Assembly: GCA_007122045.1 (NCBI GenBank) | Contig: SKJM01000506.1 | Location: forward strand, 1 to 8,588 | From: Planctomycetales bacterium | Lineage (GTDB): Bacteria > Planctomycetota > Planctomycetia > Pirellulales > Thermoguttaceae | Reading direction: 5' to 3' | Length of the DNA stretch: 8,588 nt | Shown: piece by piece, positions 5,984 through 8,588 of the stretch | How the letters are laid out: each line of letters begins with the position of its first letter | How positions within the stretch are numbered: position 1 is the first letter of the stretch | Notes under the pieces: generated by a model | What the model was told of the DNA's origin: nothing | Seen by the model: only the letters and a program-made list of their open reading frames with translations | Database searches by the model: none | Program-made: the position numbers and the translations under genes

Positions 5984-6928
5984 ATGCTGCCCCGCTTTGG
6001 CCGCCATTGGGCGAAATGGACGATTGCCGCCCTCTTGCTCGGCCTCGCCGGATGCGAGCCCGAGTACCAGTCCGGCCCGCCGCTCGCGCTGCCTCACCGC
6101 CCCCTGGAAGAATCCTCGGCACCCGCTCCTGCGCCGGGCCCGACGCCCGAAGGCACGCTCACCGTGCACTTTTTCGACGTCGGCCAAGGCGACGCCACGC
6201 TGCTGGCCGGGCCCGACTTCACCATCCTGGTCGACGCCGGCCGCCACGACCGCAACGACGTGGTGCCGCATCTGCGGAACGCCGGGGTCGAGTCGATCGA
6301 CCTGTTGGTCGGCACCCATCCCCATGCCGACCACATCGGGCAGTTCGCCCGGGTGTTCGAAGCCTTCGCCGTCGATGAGGTGTGGATGTCGGGCGACCGG
6401 CACACGTCGCGCACCTTCGAACGGGCCATGGACGCCATACTCGAATCCGACGCGGGCTATCACGAGCCGCGCGCCGGCGAGGTGTTCAACATCGGATCGG
6501 CGCGCGTCGAGGTGGTTCACCCCAGAACCCTGACCGGCAATTTGAACCACGGTTCGATCGCCGTTAGAATCGTATTCGGCAGCGTCGTGTTCCTGCTCAC
6601 CGGCGATGCCGAAATGGAGGCGGAATTGGAAATGCTCGAGCGGGGGCATCCGCTCGGGGCCCGGATCATGAAACTCGGTCACCACGGTTCAAAAACTTCC
6701 TCGACGGAATCGTTCGTCCATGCCGTCGCCCCCGAGGTGGCCGTCTATTCGGCCGGGGCGGGCAATTCCTACGGGCATCCGCACCAGGAAGTCGTCGACC
6801 GCCTGGCCCAAATGGGCATTGCGGTGTACGGGACGGATCGGCACGGGACCATTCAGGTCATTACCGACGGAAGCACCTATTCCGTCGAGCCGGAACGGCA
6901 CGATGCCATCGCCATGGGAGCCGAATGA
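5984..6928 (+). CDS. ComEC/Rec2-like metallo-beta-lactamase-fold hydrolase, lipoprotein
   Basis: A 314-residue protein. Residues 1-24 are a lipoprotein signal peptide (basic start, TIAALLLGLAGC) with lipobox LAGC and Cys24 as the lipidation site. A Pro/Ala-rich tether (about 25-57) precedes the hydrolase domain (about 58-300). That domain opens with LTVHFFDVGQGDATLLAG, then has the metal-binding signature THPHADHIG (His112, His114, Asp116, His117), LLTGDAE (Asp208), MKLGHHGSKTSS (His233, His234) and NSYGHPHQEV (His265). This set matches the C-terminal hydrolase domain of ComEC/Rec2 and its free-standing secreted relatives. All visible metal ligands are kept, so it is probably active, on the outer side of the cytoplasmic membrane or in the outer membrane. 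A nuclease or phosphodiesterase substrate is inferred from ComEC relatives only. It lacks the ComEC membrane channel, so it is not a DNA uptake pore. The stop overlaps the ATGATG start of the DUF3006 gene. Confidence 0.9.
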   Translation: MLPRFGRHWAKWTIAALLLGLAGCEPEYQSGPPLALPHRPLEESSAPAPAPGPTPEGTLTVHFFDVGQGDATLLAGPDFTILVDAGRHDRNDVVPHLRNAGVESIDLLVGTHPHADHIGQFARVFEAFAVDEVWMSGDRHTSRTFERAMDAILESDAGYHEPRAGEVFNIGSARVEVVHPRTLTGNLNHGSIAVRIVFGSVVFLLTGDAEMEAELEMLERGHPLGARIMKLGHHGSKTSSTESFVHAVAPEVAVYSAGAGNSYGHPHQEVVDRLAQMGIAVYGTDRHGTIQVITDGSTYSVEPERHDAIAMGAE

Positions 6929-7197
6929 TGGAAACCAAGGCCGTTCTGGATCGGGTCGAAGACGGCGGGCGGGCCGTCCTGCTGGCCGGCGAGCACGAGC
7001 GGGAGTTCACGGTTCCCGTGGGCCAACTGCCGGCCGCCGCCCGCGCCGGAACGTGGCTGCGCGTGCGCGTGCACGGCGCCGAGCTGACCGTGCTGGGCAT
7101 CGACGACGCCGAGGAGCAGGCGGCACGGCAACGCATCGAAGCCAAAATGGCCCGGCTGCGCAAGCGCGGAAGCCGGTTGCGGCCGGCCGGCGAATGA
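6925..7197 (+). CDS. DUF3006 family protein
   Basis: A 90-residue protein. Its N-terminal two thirds match the DUF3006 pattern: KAVLDRVEDGGRAVLLAG, EREFTVPVGQLPAAARAG, then TWLRVRVHGAELTVLGID, a small all-beta unit. The C-terminal tail is a predicted charged helix rich in Arg and Lys (AARQRIEAKMARLRKRGSR). DUF3006 has no established biochemical function but often follows ComEC-like MBL hydrolase genes, as here. The start region reads ATGATG and overlaps the stop of the MBL gene, so translation is probably coupled. The ATG at 6925 gives a 4-nt overlap, while the one at 6928 has better spacing (7 nt) to GGGAG (6916-6920); the two differ by one Met. There is no signal peptide, so the product appears cytoplasmic although its partner is exported. 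Confidence 0.85.
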   Translation: MMETKAVLDRVEDGGRAVLLAGEHEREFTVPVGQLPAAARAGTWLRVRVHGAELTVLGIDDAEEQAARQRIEAKMARLRKRGSRLRPAGE

Positions 7198-7214
7198 ACG
7201 GTCGGGTTTCCGGC

Positions 7215-7257
7215 ATCGTGCATGCGCGATTTCTGAATCCCATGGGGCGCCGCCATG
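7215..7257. terminator. two hairpins in the convergent gap, possible bidirectional terminator
   Basis: ATCGTGCATGCGCGAT (7215-7230) is a near-perfect palindrome, with one T/G position that can wobble pair in RNA. It is followed by CATGG (7241-7245) and CCATG (7253-7257) around a 7-nt loop. Both lie in the 103-nt gap between the convergent DUF3006 gene and the minus-strand gene, where termination from both sides is expected. Only short T-runs are present. Confidence 0.35.
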
Positions 7258-7300
7258 CATCCGCCGGCGACGGACCGCCGAAACCACCCACCGTACGCAC

Positions 7301-8588
7301 TCATGGGCACTGCGCGCGGTACGCCTTCCACATGGCCGTGACGAACGGCGGGGGGAGGTTGGCCACGCGGGCGGCGGTGTCGTCGTCGATGCGGGCCATG
7401 ACGCGGTCGGCGTAGTCGAACAGGGCTTCGTGGTCCCACGCCACCCTTTGGTCCATCAGCAGGGCCGCCAGCACGAAGCCCGGAATGACCGAGTTGTTGA
7501 TGTCGCGGTACGTTGCCCTCCAGTGCCGGTTGTCGGCCTGGGGGACGCGCGTGTGGCGGATGCCCCATTCCGGCATGCCGACGTGTTCCGGCTCGTACGG
7601 CAGCGTGGGCGCCCGGCGGTCGGGGTTCCACGCATCGCTGTGCGTAATGTCCACCTCGCGCTGCGAGACGTAGAACGTTTGCTCGTCCTCCTGGAACGCC
7701 GTGTCCCATTGGCCCACGCTCTTCATGTGGTCGTCGTCGAGCATCAGGCCGGCGAACAGGATGGGCCATTTTCGTCCCATGCCGTGTCCGCCGTTCTCGG
7801 GCCAGCCGCCGCCGGCGTCGGCAATGCCCGCCAGGTCGATCCCGTATTGCACCAGGTTGACCAGAATGCGCTGCTTGCTCGGCTTGCCGGGAAGCTGGTC
7901 GAAATCGACGTGCGCCAGCAGTGCGGCCTGGATCATGATGTGCCCCATGTCGCGGCCGTAGTTGGGCATGTGCTCCGACGGGTGCAGGAAGGCGCCGGCC
8001 CATTCATGGACGTGGTCGACCCACGTGCGCGACATGGCCTGCTCGATGCGCTGCACGTCGGGCATCGGCTGCACGGGGTCGAGGTTCTTCAGCCGCCTAA
8101 GCCGCAGGTCGGCCAGGTTGAAGCGGACCGTCTTGTCCGAACCGCAGTACGGCGGGCGGAAGCTGCCCTCACGCGGCGGCGCGTCGAGGCAGGTGAGCAG
8201 GGCCGCCGAACGCGTGGCCGGCCGCGGCGCCCCGGGCGTTCTGCTGATGGGCGGGCAGCCGGGCTCCCGATCGTCGGCCGAGCGGTACAGCCAGCTTACC
8301 ATCGAAATGAGCGTTTCGTTCGGGTGGAGCACCAGCCGATTGTCGGCCGAAACCGGCTTCCCGTTGGGCAGCGCGGCATTGAGCGACTCGCGATAGCTCG
8401 GCAGCCCGCAGTCGTAGCCCTGGTGCAGCCCGCCGTCGGGATTGATCATCGAGCCGTTCTGCCCCCGCCTCGGCGTGAACGCCGGGTCGTTCAGATCGTT
8501 GGTGATGCTGACGATTTCGACCGGGCCGACGATCCAGTACTCGCCGTTGACGAACCGGCCCGTCTTGTGCTCGCCGGCGAACGTCCAC
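7301..8588 (-). CDS. large uncharacterised protein, possible alpha/alpha-toroid (lyase-like) fold (5' end outside window)
   Basis: The frame is open to the right edge of the window, so the start lies beyond it; 428 C-terminal residues are visible, and the ATG at 8449 is only an internal Met (visible residue 47). The visible N-terminal part (residues 1-160) is beta-like, with GRFVNGEYWIVGPVEIVSI, GSMINPDGGLHQGYD and GSFRPPYCGSDKT. The C-terminal part (about 190-428) is helical, with HPSEHMPNYGRDMGHIMIQA and GGWPENGGHGMGRKWPILFA. I associate this type with planctomycetes and Verrucomicrobia but know no named family. The Gly/His/Trp-rich helical repeats recall alpha/alpha-toroid polysaccharide lyases; this is inference only, and no catalytic set is proven. 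The domain order here, beta first then helical, also differs from the usual lyase order. The gene is convergent with the MBL-DUF3006 operon and functionally unconnected as far as can be seen. Any signal peptide is outside the window. Confidence 0.82.
   Translation of the reverse strand, partial: WTFAGEHKTGRFVNGEYWIVGPVEIVSITNDLNDPAFTPRRGQNGSMINPDGGLHQGYDCGLPSYRESLNAALPNGKPVSADNRLVLHPNETLISMVSWLYRSADDREPGCPPISRTPGAPRPATRSAALLTCLDAPPREGSFRPPYCGSDKTVRFNLADLRLRRLKNLDPVQPMPDVQRIEQAMSRTWVDHVHEWAGAFLHPSEHMPNYGRDMGHIMIQAALLAHVDFDQLPGKPSKQRILVNLVQYGIDLAGIADAGGGWPENGGHGMGRKWPILFAGLMLDDDHMKSVGQWDTAFQEDEQTFYVSQREVDITHSDAWNPDRRAPTLPYEPEHVGMPEWGIRHTRVPQADNRHWRATYRDINNSVIPGFVLAALLMDQRVAWDHEALFDYADRVMARIDDDTAARVANLPPPFVTAMWKAYRAQCP

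Noticed and set aside
5434..6378. 314-residue plus-strand frame across the barrel end and MBL start
   Set aside because: Out of frame with both recognised genes and rich in Arg and Pro; a shadow frame.
6861..8003. 380-residue minus-strand frame
   Set aside because: Runs opposite the DUF3006 gene and out of frame within the large minus-strand gene; it is a composition artefact.

Overview
The window looks like a chromosomal segment of a planctomycete, probably a Pirellulales-type bacterium. The evidence is the high GC content with strong third-position GC bias, a long secreted PQQ-like beta-propeller protein carrying a LamG-like module, a Pro-rich BBP7/Lpg1974-type outer-membrane barrel, and a large protein of a kind I associate with planctomycetes. 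This assignment comes from recalled protein families and not from a database search. No rRNA, tRNA, CRISPR array, insertion sequence or prophage gene was seen.

Layout. (a) 1-2334 (+): the 3' part of a large PQQ-like beta-propeller gene whose last blades are split by a LamG-like module with an unusual strand order. (b) 2437-3166 (+): a compact two-gene toxin-antitoxin module. A UPF0175 antitoxin overlaps by 8 nt a DUF3368 PIN-like toxin that most likely starts at a TTG codon. (c) 3324-4100 (+): a stand-alone class I SAM-dependent methyltransferase with a good ribosome binding site. (d) 4101-4378: a structured intergenic region with two hairpins and a good sigma-70-like promoter. (e) 4379-5659 (+): an exported outer-membrane beta-barrel protein with a long Pro/Gly/Ala-rich N-terminal linker. 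(f) 5660-5983: a 324-nt gap with a stop-proximal hairpin, a cluster of TTGGG repeats, an A-tract and a candidate promoter. (g) 5984-7197 (+): a translationally coupled pair, a ComEC-like metallo-beta-lactamase-fold lipoprotein followed by a DUF3006 protein. (h) 7301-8588 (-): the 3' part of a large uncharacterised protein convergent with (g).

How the genes relate. Only two gene pairs look functionally linked: the UPF0175/DUF3368 module, and the MBL lipoprotein/DUF3006 pair. The rest appear to be separate transcription units. Three products probably lie in or outside the cell envelope: the barrel and the lipoprotein (both with clear export signals), and the propeller protein (N-terminus outside the window). 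I found no convincing evidence of a complete new multi-gene system. The most unusual items are the apparently permuted LamG insertion, the lipoprotein/DUF3006 pair split across the membrane, the nested hairpin around the promoter of the barrel gene, and the unknown minus-strand protein.
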